From Macrothele yani (taxonomy: Eukaryota > Arthropoda > Arachnida > Araneae > Macrothelidae): a DNA stretch of 64,000 nt. Numbering within the stretch: position 1 is the first letter of the stretch; each line of letters starts with the position of its first letter. The stretch covers positions 70,580,971-70,644,970 of the forward strand of contig CM077022.1 of the NCBI GenBank assembly GCA_039090855.1. Reading direction: 5' to 3'. Below, piece after piece: positions 44,020 to 56,171 of the stretch. A model generated the notes under the pieces. The model was given only the letters and a program-made list of their open reading frames with translations, ran no database searches and was not told where the DNA came from. Both the position numbers and the translations under genes were made by a program.

Positions 44020-45554
44020 CACTGCTGGACAATTGCTAAGGACGGATCATAAACGGCTATATAGCGCATAAAAATGTAAGTGTGGTTGGATGCCAAGTGA
44101 AATAAAATGTCAGAATGCCAGGACATTACAAGAAAGACAATTTATTGTGCTCTGAAATCCAGAAGGCTTTGGAACGTGTTCAAGGGACAAACAGGCCATT
44201 TTGTGCAGAATATGTAAACGTGAAAAAAATGCAATTACCGTCCGCAGGCGTTCCGGCGTAAGATGTCAATACGGGATATGGCCACCATGGAGGGCGATGC
44301 AAGATTCCACACGTCGTGTCATGCTTTGTACAACATTATCAAGCAGCTGTTGGGGTAATTTATCCCATTCCTCTGTCAGTGCACGGATGAGGGTGTCCTT
44401 GTTTATTGGAGGGCATTGGCGACCAGCGAGACTCCTCCCCAAAGCATCCCACACATTTTCAATGGGATTCAGATCTGGAGAACGTGCTGGCCATATGAGG
44501 CGTTGAATATCCTCGCTCTCAAGACACTCCTGGACAGCGACTGTTCGATGACATGTTGCGTTGTCGTCCATGAAAATGAATCTATCACCGACAGCACCAC
44601 GGAACATGCGAAAATGAGGTAGCAGATCATTAATGTATCGTTGGCCAGTCATAGTCCCAGTTGGAAGCACATAGAGGGACGTACGGCCATTGATCATGAT
44701 GCCAGCCCATACCATGACACTACATGTCGGATATCGGTCTTTTTCCTTTATGTTTGCTGGACAATATGCAGTACCACTATCACGCCAGATCAGTTGTCGT
44801 CGACAATCAGACGATAGACTGTATCTACTCTCATCTGAGAAGAGGACAGCAGACCAGTCGTTATCAGTCCAATTGCGATGTTGATCGCACCATTGCAAAT
44901 GGGTGGTACGGTGACGTCTGGACAATGGGATGCACACAACAGGACGGCGGGCGTATAGTCCTCCTTCATGCAAACGTCTGGCGACAGTTTTTCGGGAGAT
45001 CCGCTTGCCAGTAGCAGCCATAAACTGATTTGCTACCTCACTAGCTGTGCTGCGCCGGTGTCTTTTTGTTGATAGCACTATGTACCGATCTTCTGCAGGT
45101 GTCGTACTGCGAACACGACCTCCCCTGCGACGTTTGCTACACTCTCTATTTGTTTGAAATGATTTCCAAAGCTTTGAAACAACACTGTGGCTGACGTCGA
45201 AATCCCTGGCAACATCTGTTATTTTTCGCCCTTCTTCAATCTTGCCAATAATACAGCCACGCGTAAAATCATCTAGGTGATGTCGGGAAGACATACTGAA
45301 AATTGCAAGTTCGTCAATTGATTCTTTCCCTTTCAACTTTGCGTTTCAAGAACAACGGTCAATACGCGTCAAATCCTTTATATCTCTTATCAGCGCTATG
45401 ACGTCACGAACAAGTTCGGCAATCCAAAATTTACATACGCACAACAAGTCTTACTGTATCCCGCACTTATGCTAATTTCCACATTTTCCTGCCTTCCATT
45501 TTATGGTTGCTATTGTTGCTATTGTCATCCGTCCTTAGCAATTGTCCAGCAGTG
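44020..45554 (-). mobile_element. Tc1-type DNA transposon, complete
   Basis: Ends CACTGCTGGACAATTGCTAA and its inverse (GGACAATTGCTAAGGACGG shared, ~28 bp), flanked by TA at 44018-44019 and 45555-45556. 1,535 bp, close to the usual Tc1 length. Contains an uninterrupted transposase. Sister of 35454-36994. Confidence 0.95.
44266..45294 (-). CDS. Tc1-type transposase, intact
   Basis: 342 codons from the ATG of MSSRHHLDDFTRGCIIGKIE, the usual place for Tc1 proteins; the frame stays open further upstream, but without a better start. Two helix-turn-helix units occupy ~1-110 (FDVSHSVVSKLWKSFQ; ISRKTVARRLHEGGL), with RRRGGRVRS between as an AT-hook-like linker. The DDE domain has FSDESRY (Asp), SVMVWAGIM, FMDDNATCHRT (Asp) and WPARSPDLNPIENVWDALG (Glu), with 34 residues between the last two. 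The end MTRRVESCIALHGGHIPY is typical. Compared with the sister copy it lacks one codon (YINDLLPH against YINDVLLPH) but has no stop. It would cut the element out and insert it at TA; all catalytic residues are present, so it may be active. Confidence 0.93.
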   Translation of the reverse strand: MSSRHHLDDFTRGCIIGKIEEGRKITDVARDFDVSHSVVSKLWKSFQTNRECSKRRRGGRVRSTTPAEDRYIVLSTKRHRRSTASEVANQFMAATGKRISRKTVARRLHEGGLYARRPVVCIPLSRRHRTTHLQWCDQHRNWTDNDWSAVLFSDESRYSLSSDCRRQLIWRDSGTAYCPANIKEKDRYPTCSVMVWAGIMINGRTSLYVLPTGTMTGQRYINDLLPHFRMFRGAVGDRFIFMDDNATCHRTVAVQECLESEDIQRLIWPARSPDLNPIENVWDALGRSLAGRQCPPINKDTLIRALTEEWDKLPQQLLDNVVQSMTRRVESCIALHGGHIPY

Positions 45555-45589
45555 TATATAGATTTGTTATTTTTTTCCCAATACCGTTT

Positions 45590-46440
45590 TTAGGCATGTT
45601 ATTGCTCAGGGTAGGGTGAGGTGGACGGATCCAACGCTCTCATTCGGGTAAGAGAATACGTACTTTGTGCCTGAGATTTTCCCAAAATTACGCCTTTAGA
45701 ACACGGAGAAATCATAGGTTTTCAAACAAAATTCAAACGCGTCCAACTCGGAAACGGGCGTTTTTAGGTCCGTGAAAATTTACACAGATATTCTCCTGTT
45801 GATAATAAAACAGGGAATTAATTTTCAGAATTTTAAAAAAGGGCTTTTTTGAGAAAATCGTTGGCAAAGTTGGAGATTTTTCAAAATCGGCTGTTTTTAA
45901 AGCTGTGGAAACTAGCAGTTTCACAGACACATAAAACATTGCAAATAAAGTGCACATTTGTATGTCTTTAACAAAAAAACCAGTATAGAAAAAAACTTCA
46001 CTTGAACCTGTTAAAAAAATCTTAAGGTTTTCAATTTTGTTTTTAAATCAAAAAGTTTGCGATTTTTTAAAATTTTAATCATACGATGTGTAAAAAATAT
46101 TAGCATCAAATATTATTATACGTTATACACACAATGTAATAAAAAATACCAGAACAAAATATCTGTTTTAATTCTACTGCAATGACTCGCTGAAATTAGG
46201 AAAAATAACAGTTTCTTTGGAGAGCTTGTTTGATGGTGGAAGATTTGAAACCCTCTGTCTCGAAGAGAAAATTTTTTTCTTGCCGAAAGAAAAAATATGG
46301 TTCTTATTTTAATCAAGGAACACCCCCTTAATTTTTTTAGAGAAATGTGAGACCATGATGGTACACGACCCTGCCAGTGTTGAAATGGAATCCCTCTCTT
46401 GTTACCAGCCAACTAAGTTGAAACATTTTTGAAAGCTACC
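45590..46440. repeat. Direct repeat A, first copy (~850 bp)
   Basis: Matches 47235-48110 in the same orientation at high identity (shared CAACTCGGAAACGGGCGTTT, TTACACAGATATTCTCCTGT, AAATCATACGATGTGTA and CCATGATGGTAC in order). No ORF spans either copy. Confidence 0.8.
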
Positions 46441-47234
46441 TCACCACAACATGAGGGGGGGGGGCGTCAAAACTCCGCTGGTTTCCCATCGATCCAGGAT
46501 TATCTTCTAAGGGAACAGAAGACATTGGCACTGCATGGTTTATCGTGGCCCAGGTGGAAATCACTACGAACACAATCTCCCCCCCCCCCTCTTTAAAAAA
46601 TTGAAATCTTTGAATATGTTTTAAATAGATAAAAATCTTTACACCATTATAAGCGCATAAGTTGTATATGTATTCTACTTGTAAAATCAGCTGATTGAAC
46701 AGGAAATATACACAACTTACTTTTTATGAATAAGCATGCACGCGTATGTGTTAATTGTTATTTATTTAGTAGATTAGACAATTGCCATTACGTTTTGGAG
46801 ACGAGGTATGCAGAGTTTGGGTAGCGACCAGCGCTATCAACCCAGCAGAGAGGTCAAGAGCATTGCACCTTCTCCCCCGTTCGCAGAGGACAAAACTGTC
46901 CTGAGCGAATATTTTACTATTACGAAAAACTGAGAAGTTAATTTTAGCAACTATAACAAAACAGCAACTGCTCTTCTGACAGTAGCCTACAATTAGCCAC
47001 TCCCAGAAAAACTCGAGGGTGTTTAGCCATCGAAAATTAACTTACAGTACACGTGCCTACACTCGTTTTCTTAAAATTATTTCACAACAGTTTTGTACTC
47101 CTTCATAGTCTTTTCTTATGCAATGTTCAAGTATATACGTAAACAAACAACTGTTGCTGCTTTTCACAACTCTACTTTGTTAGTGGAGCAGCAAGAATTT
47201 TCTTTATGTATTTGTGATGCCCCCGACAGTTTTA
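46441..47234. other. Gene-free spacer between the direct repeats
   Basis: Contains short G and C runs (46446-46465, 46579-46591) and no ORF. No RNA gene recognised. Confidence 0.4.
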
Positions 47235-48110
47235 TAGGCATTTCATCACTCGGGGAAGGGTGATTTGGACGTATCCAACCAGGGCCAGCTGATCCAATGC
47301 TCTCTTTCCATCATTCGGGCAAAGAATATCTAACGCTTTGATTCGGGTAAGAGAATACCGTACTTTTAGAGCCAGAGATTTTTCCAAAATGGCGCCTTTA
47401 GAACACGGGGAAATCGTAGGCTTTCAAACCGAATTCAAACGCGTCTAACTCGGAAACGGGCGTTTTTAGGTCAGTGAAAATTTACACAGATATTCTCCTG
47501 TTGATAATAAAACAGGGATTTAATTTTCAGAATTTAAAAAAATGGCCTTTTTGAGAAAATCGTTGGCAAAGTTAAAGATTTTTCAAAATCGGCTGTTTTT
47601 AACGCTGCCGAAACGCAGAAACTAGCAGTTTCACAGACACACAAAAAATTACAAATAAAGTGCACATTTGTATGTCTTTAACGAAAAAAATGAATATAGA
47701 AAAAACTTTATCCGAACCTATTTAAAAAAAACTTTAAAAATTCAATTTTTTTTTAAATCACAAAGTTTATGATTTTTTAAATTTTAATCATACGATGTGT
47801 AGCAAATATTAGCACCATATATTATTATTATATATTATACACACAATGTAAAAAAAAAAATACAAGAACAAGATATCTTTTTTAACTCTGCTGCAATGAC
47901 TCGCTGAAGTTAGGAAAAATAACCGTTTTCTAGAGAGCTTGTTTGACGGTGCAAGATTTGAAACCCTCTATCTAGAAGGAAAAATTTTTTCTTGCCAAAA
48001 GAAAAAATATAGGTCTTCTTATTTTAGTCAAGGAACACCCCTTAATTATTTTAGAGAAATCTGAGACCATGATGGTACGACCCTGCCCGAGTTGGAATGG
48101 AACCCATCAT
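47235..48110. repeat. Direct repeat A, second copy
   Basis: See the first copy at 45590-46440. This one has an extra ~50 bp near 47290 (a GATCCAATGCTC/ATTCGGG block) and small indels, but ends at the same point (ACGACCCTGCC...). Confidence 0.8.
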
Positions 48111-48690
48111 AACATTACAGAGAGGTCAAAGGTACATTATGACTGAATGCGCAGAATTGTGTGTAAAATGGACCTTAAGGCCAAAACTTAAAAATATTGT
48201 ACTATGAACCTCATAAAAACAAGAGACTAATTAAAGAAAGTTTTTATATCTAGAAAAGCAGTTCCGTTAATGAGCTTTCAAAAATTATAAATAGCATTTT
48301 CAACAACTTAATTCAAAAATAGTAAAATACATAAGCAAAAGATTTTAATTTTATAAACTGGCAATACAATTGAAAGTATTTTTGTGTAAACGAAACTTTT
48401 GTTACAGTTCCTATATATTAAGAACAAGGCCTTGATAAATTCAAGAGGCCAGAAAGGTCTTTAAAAACAAAAGAACTCACTATTGGAAGATGTGAAATAG
48501 TTGAACATTCTCACGTTAAGATAGAAATAAATATATTAATCTGAGTAAAGCCCTGAGTAAGTGTTTTAATTGCTGTAAATAACATTTTTATTTTTTTAAT
48601 CTACAAGCAAAAACTATCTGCAAAATCTGCTAATAATTTGGAAACTATCCATGTACGGCGTACGCGTGTACGTCTATATTCTGCGACTCT
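48111..48690. repeat. Direct repeat B, first copy
   Basis: Matches 51035-51153 plus 52271-52697 in order: GTGTGTAAAATGGAC, ACTATGAACCTCATAAAAAC, AAATAGCATTTTCAACAA, AAGCAAAAACTATCTGCAAA and GGAAACTATCCA. It shows the empty site of the element inserted at 51154. Confidence 0.8.
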
Positions 48691-48724
48691 GGCCATCACT
48701 TAGACCACTGCGCCACCGGGCGGC
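48691..48724 (-). mobile_element. SINE head fragment
   Basis: Only the first ~34 bp of the tRNA-like head remain (CTTAGACCACTGCGCCACCG then GGCGGC, reversed). The rest of the SINE is absent. Confidence 0.75.
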
Positions 48725-49314
48725 AAAAAAAACAAAAAACAACTGGAAATACAAACTGCAATATAAATCAACCCAATGAAATACCAGTGCAATGGAAAAC
48801 AATTATGTACGAAAAAAAGAAATCAAGGGATAAAGTGTAATATCTGATAGACACACCAGATGGCACCACAAAATTATTACGAACACAGTACGTAGTAACG
48901 ACGAATCAACACTGAGAGGAAAGGTGGGGCCAATTGAGGAAAACTCCAAAGAAGTGCAGGTAACAAGTCATTGCAGTTGTTCCGAACTCAGAAGATGGGC
49001 GTGCGAGCCCGAAACACGTGTGAGTTATGTTTCAGTGGGTGTGTCCTTCGTCACAAAATGAGAGTCTGGAGGATGGCCGAAGGTTTCTTGATGTTTTACA
49101 CTGGGAGTTTTTTAGAGTTTGTCATTTCATAGTTTCTAGACTTTTTGTTCTTCATCTGGATTTTTAAACAAGATTTTCCTTATCAAGCCTTACATACTTA
49201 CCTGGAGACATAGGGGGTGCGCCCGCAGTCAAGAACGTGAATACCTGTAAAGAAATTTGCATATGTTCCAGTGTATGTGTGATATGTCAAAGTTTTTCGT
49301 TGACTGAAAATGAC
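48725..49314. other. Gene-free spacer
   Basis: Nothing supported. ATACTTACCTGG at 49194 equals the 5' end of U1 snRNA, but the following sequence does not follow U1. Confidence 0.35.
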
Positions 49315-50740
49315 ATGTTCATACACGAGACTGACCAAGGAACAAAAAAGCTGAACTTTTCAATCCAGCGAAAAAAATCAGAACATGCGACAAGAAAGTG
49401 TGAATATAAAGAGCACGAGCAAGATGGAATTGTTCACTGTATTCACAATATAAAATTACTGAATTCAAAACAAAAAGTGATTTTAAAAGACACTGCTTCA
49501 AACACACATCTCTCTATCTCTCTCTCTCTTTTTTTTTTTTTTTTTTGTACTTGCTAAAACATCAGCCGAATTTTCCTCGTGTTGCTTTCTTCTCAGCAAG
49601 TTCCATGGCCATATTTGTCTTTCGTTGACTCTGCAGCTACACAGCAATCTTCGCTTAGTTTTTCTTTCTGTTGATATAATTCCCTTCCTATTTCTTTACC
49701 ACTTTTCTTTCCTCCACCCCTTTTATTCCCTCAGATGACAATTTTTCAATCATGCTGAAAGAACTTTCAACCTGAGAACCACGAACATACGATATCAAAA
49801 CTTTCCCTACTTCAGATAAATGGTGTGACTTTCAGAATATGAATACTTTTGAACACCATGCATCAACTCTAACAAATTTTTAAACTCAGTCATTTCCGTT
49901 TCTGGAAAATTTCCCCTCCCTTATCAAGCTTAAGTGCAGACATTTATGGGGGGAAAGTAACACTTAACAACAACACAGGATAGTGAGAATATCGCGGGAA
50001 GAAAAAAATGTGCGATTTCGGCAGAAATCTTCGCTCCGACCGACTTCCATTTTCGGAAACTTCTTCCTCCATGTTTAGGTTGAAGTGCAGTATTTGTGGA
50101 ATAAAAGGATATTTAAGAATGATACTGGGCAGAAGGAACATCGCGAGAAAAAAACATAAGATTACGGAAGTAATCTTCGCTGCATTTAACTTCCGTTTTC
50201 GAAAGTTTTCAAAGACAGAATCCCGTCATCAAACGAAACATTCTCCCCTACCATTACCCCCTACAATTTCTGTTCAGTTGTGCATTGATCTCGAGATGGC
50301 GCAAAATGATAACGGAAATGGCGAAATTCTTCAAATCCACAGAAGAATCTCATTCCTGAAGACTACTGGAAAATCTTCGCACTGTCTTAACTTCGATTTT
50401 TAGATATCGTTGCCCACAGTTTCATGCTGAAATACAAACATTTATGCAATAAAATGATATTTAATAACAATACTAGGAACAGACAACATCGTGAGAAAAA
50501 AGAAATTATGATTACAGGAAAAATCGTCACACCGTTTAACTTCAGTTTTTGAAAGTTTTGTAAGACGAGAAATAACATCCCCAGAGGGAAAACGACCCCC
50601 CCCCCCATTTCTCTTCAGTTCTGCATCGATCACAAAAACGACCCAATTATGACAACAACAACAACAAAAAAGCAGAATTCCGTGAATCCGCGGAAGAATC
50701 TCGTGTATGCATGTTATATGTACTTCGAGAAGGAAATAAT
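49315..50740. repeat. Dispersed repeat copy followed by three diverged units
   Basis: 49315-49460 matches 27095-27262 and 41230-41400. 49690-49870 matches 3480-3620. From 49890 three units of the 39850-42200 type follow (starting near 49890, 50040 and 50390). A CT/T run lies at 49508-49546. Confidence 0.6.
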
Positions 50741-51034
50741 AAAAGAAAGAGACCATCAAAACTTGCGAGTACAGTGTTTAACTTAATTTTACAATAGTTT
50801 TTACTTCTAAATGTAAGAAACTTTTGCTTCTGCCATCCAGAGTATAACGTGGTAAAAGCGATCGTCAGAGTTGTATAAAAATGAAATGTGTCTGCATACA
50901 CAACAATTGAAACAGAAAACTTGCTGCGAACTACGATAACAATAGAATAAGATAATTTAAAGAAAAATTAATAAAACAATATGTAATTATTAGAACATTA
51001 AAGATTCCAATGAGGACAAAATAGGAGTACAGTA

Positions 51035-52697
51035 CAATTGAAATGTGCAGCAATGTGTGTGAAATGGACTTTTATGGCAATATATTAAAATATTGGACTA
51101 TGAACCTCGTAAAAACCAGAGACTTAAAAAAGCTTTTATATCCAGAAAAACAGTAAATGTGTACTTTAGCGTCCTAAATTATTTTGTCGAAAAAATGTAA
51201 CTAGGTGGGAAAAAGTGCGACATACAATTTTTAAAGCATACAAAATAATGGGGAAAGGTGCAAAAATATAGTATTTTTGGATAAAAGGAAATAATTTTTC
51301 CGAAGTATTAACCCGCGAGTACGATGGTTTGCAGCATTTGGTGCGGGAGGCTAAAGCGATGCTAGCAGCCACGACGTGAAGGGTCCGTGCGTCAGAAGGG
51401 AGTAACAGTTGGTAGTGAATGCACGAAAGAATACAACAAGAGTAGGGTGTATGTCTCGGAGTGTGATGCATCGTGTAATCGTGTGCAAGAAGAAGTAGTT
51501 CAGAAATGTTTCATTAATTATTAATAAAGAATTGTTCTAAATGTTTTTGTTTTTATTGTAAAAATGTCTGGGAATGTAAATAAATGAAGGAATGTAATGT
51601 GTGGCAGAAGTTTTGGTTCTAGTTGAACCCTAAAGTTTTGGTTATGGTTTCGGAGATGTTAAGAGGTCGGTGATTTCTTCAAGCACCTCATTTGTAGTTC
51701 CATTCCGTCCACCGTTCGTCCTTTTTTTCCCTCATGAAACGGATATTGTTGAAAATAAATGATTTTCTTATAATCAGGAATCATACAATGGCAGGGATGC
51801 CTAGAGCTTCGTGTCAAATTGTGGGGGATGATGAAATTTTAAACCTTTTTGGCAATTTTCTACATACGATTTCGCAAAATTACCCTTGAAAAAATATTAC
51901 AATGCAGCATAAAACCGACCACTTTCCTTCAGCGTATTCCTACAACCTGCTTCGACGACTACGTACTGCTGAACCACTTCCTTGTGTATCCTTCCGCGCG
52001 TAACTTGCCATTCTCAATGACGCTTCCATTCACCGAAATCCACCTTCACGCCGTCGCCGCTCTATCATCTTAGGCCTACCGCACGTACTCTACTGAACCT
52101 TCGCACTCGAAGATAAGTTCTTCGGGGAAAAAAATTCCTTTCATGTAAAAATACTATATTTTTTCACCTTTTCCCATTATTTTGCATGCTTAAAAATTTG
52201 TACGCGGCACTTTTCCCACACAGTTAAATTTTTCCGAAGAAATAATTTAGGACGCTAAACTACGCATTTACCAGAAAAACAGTTCCATCAGTGAACCTTC
52301 AAAAATTACAAATAGCATTTTTAACAAGTTAATTCAAAAATATTAGACTTACCAAATACATAAGGAAATGATTTTAATTTAATAACTAGCAACTGCAAAA
52401 GGAACCTGGCAATAAAATTTAAATTCTGTGTAACGAAACTTTTGATACACTGCGTATATGTTGAGAAGTCCTTGATAAAATCTAGAGGCCAGAAATGTTT
52501 TAAATCAAAAGAACTCAGAAGATGTGAAGAATAATTGAAACTTCAAGTTAAAATAGAATTAAGTATATTAATCTGAGTAAAGCTTTTAAGTGTTTTAATT
52601 GTTGTAAATATTTTTTTAATCTAGAAGCAAAAATTATCTGCAAAACCTGCTAATAATTTGGAAACTATCCACGTCTACATTCTGCTACTCTGGCGAT
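51035..52697. repeat. Direct repeat B, second copy, split by an insertion
   Basis: 51035-51153 and 52271-52697 together match 48111-48690. The split is caused by the element at 51154-52270. Confidence 0.78.
51154..52270. mobile_element. Non-autonomous DNA transposon, ~150-bp inverted repeats, 12-bp target duplication
   Basis: The ends TAAATGTGTACTTTAGCGTC and, reversed, TAAATGCGTAGTTTAGCGTC continue as inverted repeats to about 51300 and 52125 (shared CTAAATTATT, AAAATAATGGG, AAAATATAGTATTTTT). CCAGAAAAACAG occurs at 51142-51153 and 52271-52282, and only once at the empty site in 48250 (CTAGAAAAGCAG). No transposase ORF inside 1,117 bp. A 12-bp duplication is long for most cut-and-paste families; Mutator-like elements (9-11 bp) come nearest. 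Confidence 0.78.
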
Positions 52698-52699
52698 TG

Positions 52700-54275
52700 T
52701 AAATCTTTCACCAGTTGAACATAATGGATATATGTGTACTTTAATGCTTTTCTACAAGCAAGAAAGGCATCTGCATAATTTCTATTTTGTATCAGGGAAT
52801 TATATACAAAAGAATAAAGAAATTCTCAGCATGTGTTTTAAAAAATTAAGATGAAATGAACTGTTTTCTGTAGCATAGCACTACCATATGTAACTCTTTC
52901 CTGACAAGAATGCACCCAGTTCCTCTTGTAGTCTCCCGCCCGTGAATTGGCCGCCAAAGGGAACCTTTGTTTCAACGGAGCAAAGCTTGACGTCGTTGCT
53001 GTAGTATGTTGACTTGTCGTACTCACGCATGGCGAGTACCCTTAACCAGAAAAAAAATTCAAGGACTTTTCAAGGGAATTTTTTTTTTCAAGGGCATTCT
53101 CAGCAATATTTTATTTGGCTAAAAACAGTGTTCGAATTCCCCAGTGAGTTATTAGCTTTGGCAAGTCTGAACTATTTATTTTATTAGTGCATTTGGCCAG
53201 AAAGAGTTCTAATTAATAACTGAATATACTAAAGGAACAAGCAAACAAAAATTGCAAAAAAGTGAAATGAACTTTGCTATAATACCCAGGAAACTGTGTT
53301 GTGTGATTAGATATTAAAAAAACTGGGGGCAGGGATTAGTATGTGCATAGTCTGTTAAAAGATGTTATTTTATGTACAGTAAATATAGAATCAGTTACAC
53401 GATTACTGCAATGGCTTAAAGGATTAGAAACACAATACTAATAACACTGAACTGTTAGCACATCTACACAAAATTTTGACAGTTTGAAAGATGGCAAATC
53501 TATGCACCTTTGGAAAACTGTTGCTTTGAAACTTTAAAACATTTTTGTACAGCATTGGGTGTACGGCATTATCTTAAATGCATACTATGCATATAATGCC
53601 ATGTTACCCAGCTTTAAACACCCAAATGTAAAATAAAACATGAAATGATTATTTAAGCAAGTAACTTACCCTGCAGAATCCATACTTCCCTTCTATTGAC
53701 TATGGAACCAGTGCCAGCTTGTTAATTACTAAAGTGCAAGACTGCACTCCTGTATAATATAAACTTTAAAGTATCTGTGATACATAGTCATACTCATAAA
53801 TATTCTTTGTAAGTTGCAAAGCATTAATTGTCTTGTAGCATAACGGAAAAAAAGCATCATGCCCTTATGATTATTTGGCACAATGATGATATACTGAAGA
53901 ATATTATGGATTATATGAAATTTGGTAGCAAAAAAATATAGAAAAACAGCTCTGAAATAAGCAAAATTTGTACGAGAAGTTAATCTAAATGCAATTCTTA
54001 TAATCAGCCTTTTTTTTTTTACATAACCTTTAAAAGCTTGTGTTTTTAACTACTCAAGCCTTTAAAAGTCCTCTCAATTTCAAACAACTTTTGCTGCTTA
54101 TCCTTGGCTGAACGCCTAAGACTGTTCAATTTGGCAATCATTGTTACATCACTAGTATCTTCTGCTTGCTCAGCATAACTGTCAGCAGATTCCAATAGTT
54201 CTTTGTATGTCTTTTTCAAGACACATTTTCTTTTTTTCAGTTCATCTGCCTTTCCAGAATCAACAGCTCTCTTTT
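52700..54275. other. Gene-free AT-rich stretch
   Basis: No gene supported. 53050-53100 has CAAGGACTTTTCAAGGG-type repeats resembling 61680-61730. Confidence 0.4.
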
Positions 54276-54279
54276 GACC

Positions 54280-56170
54280 TCATACCAAAGATGCCATCTT
54301 TTGGTCTTCCAAATATGTTAGGTGTTTTTGCAGTGCATTAGCTACATAACTTCGTAATTCTTTTGTGATCGTAATGTTGTGCACATCACCACCTGAAAGT
54401 TTTATGTAGTCACATATCAGCCTGCGTGCTATGTATGTATGCTCTTTTATATTTTCTATCTCAATTTTTTTGTTGACACTAAAGCCACGTTCAACAATTG
54501 CCTGACCATGACTGAGCAAAAGCATTTGTCCAACAACTTTCCACAAATTGAAATATTTCTTAATATTTATTTTAGCACATAAAAATGTGTCCACACGAGA
54601 ATTTTCTGGGTCAAAATCACTGAAGAGTGAATGTTCAGTAGCCACCTCAGTGTCTAGAAAAATGGAAAACTGTCGAATTACATCATCACATTCACTCTCT
54701 TGCAACTGATTAGTTTCAGTTAGGTAATTCAACACTAGACGCAATTTTTTCACACAACTATGCTTGTTATTTGCCATGTGTCTTGGGTCAAAGCACGACA
54801 GGTGTCTCACTAAACTGTATGTCACAGGTGATTTTTCAGTCAGTTTAGCCACAACTGTAACAAGAAAACTTTTGAATTCAATTCTAATGTTGCATACATC
54901 ACAACTGCTGACTTTTTTCACGACAAGAAGTGTCCTCAGTTTTTTTTCAGCAATAAAACCAATGTCAGTGTTTTCCAGTTTGCAATGTAATTTTGGATCT
55001 TTGAAATCTAATTTGATCAACTTGAACAGGACATTTGCTTCTTTCATGATGTGTGGTTGAATGAACCTCTGCAGCAGTGATATCAGAAGTTGTTTGAAAT
55101 CATCAGACAAGAAAAAAATCATAGGCTTATCAGTTTGATATTTCAGAAGGAATGAATATAGAACCTTTGCAACTGACAAAAAGATATGCAATTTTACTTC
55201 AAGAAGATTATCCTCTACACTATGTTGGGCAACTGAAAAAGACTTGCACTGAGGAGTGGGAAGAGATTTCTTTTTAATGGCATTTACATACCTTAGAACA
55301 TCAGGTAATAACTCCAATGCACATTCAGTTGCCAAAATGTTTTCAAGCCATCTATGTTTGACAATTTTTTTTTTGGAAAATTTACGTGTTTTACAAGCTT
55401 TGAAAAATCTTCACGTCTTGCTGGAGAATCTTTAAACAAAAAATACAAACTTTGTAAAAAACTGCTTATTTTTCAGTTTGTTGATTGACAACCAAATTGG
55501 AAAGCATTGTGAACTATGTGTAGTCCACAACTTCCAATGTTAAGCAGCTGCTTAATAAATTCTTTGACAGCTTCATCTTGAAGCATACTGAAAATTTTCT
55601 AATTTACATTGGGCCCATCCATGGACAATTGTAGAACTTTATATAGCTTCAGAGGCAAAATGGCAGTTTTAAATTATTCAAACAGATCTTCTGCCGTAGC
55701 ATGCCCCATAAATACAGAAGTAAAGAACCTCGTTATGATTGTATCATTTGACCAAAATCGTACATGAACATCCATTTGCTTCTTTTGTCTCATTTCATTC
55801 AGACTTTCATCAAATAATAAACATAATTCTGCTTTTGGGCCCACTCTTGCAATATCAAATCTTTTACAAATGGAGCAATACCAAACACAGCATAATAACT
55901 AGTTTTTTTGGCACTGCATGAAAATTTTGAAGCAATAACACTATCAGGAAACATTTGTCTGAGAACTCTTTCAATGTCATCATTTGATCTGTAGGAATTG
56001 GGACTTTTAATGGTTTTCATGGTCCATATGATTTCTGCATCTCATAACATCATTTTTTGCTACATGAATACCAATTCCAGTTGTTTGTGAAACCACTGCA
56101 TCACTTTTTTTCTTTCATTATCACTGCTTCTGAAGTTTTGGGTTTCAGCAGGGATGAAATATTTGATGAC
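54280..56170 (-). pseudogene. hAT-family transposase relic (BED-finger type)
   Basis: Minus strand, N- to C-terminal: AEIIWTMKTIKSPNSYRSND, MFPDSVIASKFSC, YYAVFGIAPFVKDLIL; then LSMDGPNVN and LLNIGSCGLHIVHNAF, then KDSPARREDFSKL and HRWLENILATE; then a 351-codon open part at 54280-55335 ending with LLSHGQAIVERGFSVNKKIE and HTYIARRLICDYI, a hAT dimerisation region. These blocks match a hAT group that is abundant in invertebrate genomes. Stops and shifts occur at about 56045, 55800, 55600 and at an A run near 55365, so it is dead, though the last third is well kept. A BED finger that would normally sit upstream is at 57835-57985. Confidence 0.85.
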
Positions 56171-56171
56171 A

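Noticed and set aside
49194..49205. ATACTTACCTGG, identical to the 5' end of U1 snRNA
   Set aside because: The sequence after it does not follow U1 stem-loops or the Sm site. Twelve bases matching a splice-site complement are not enough for an snRNA call.
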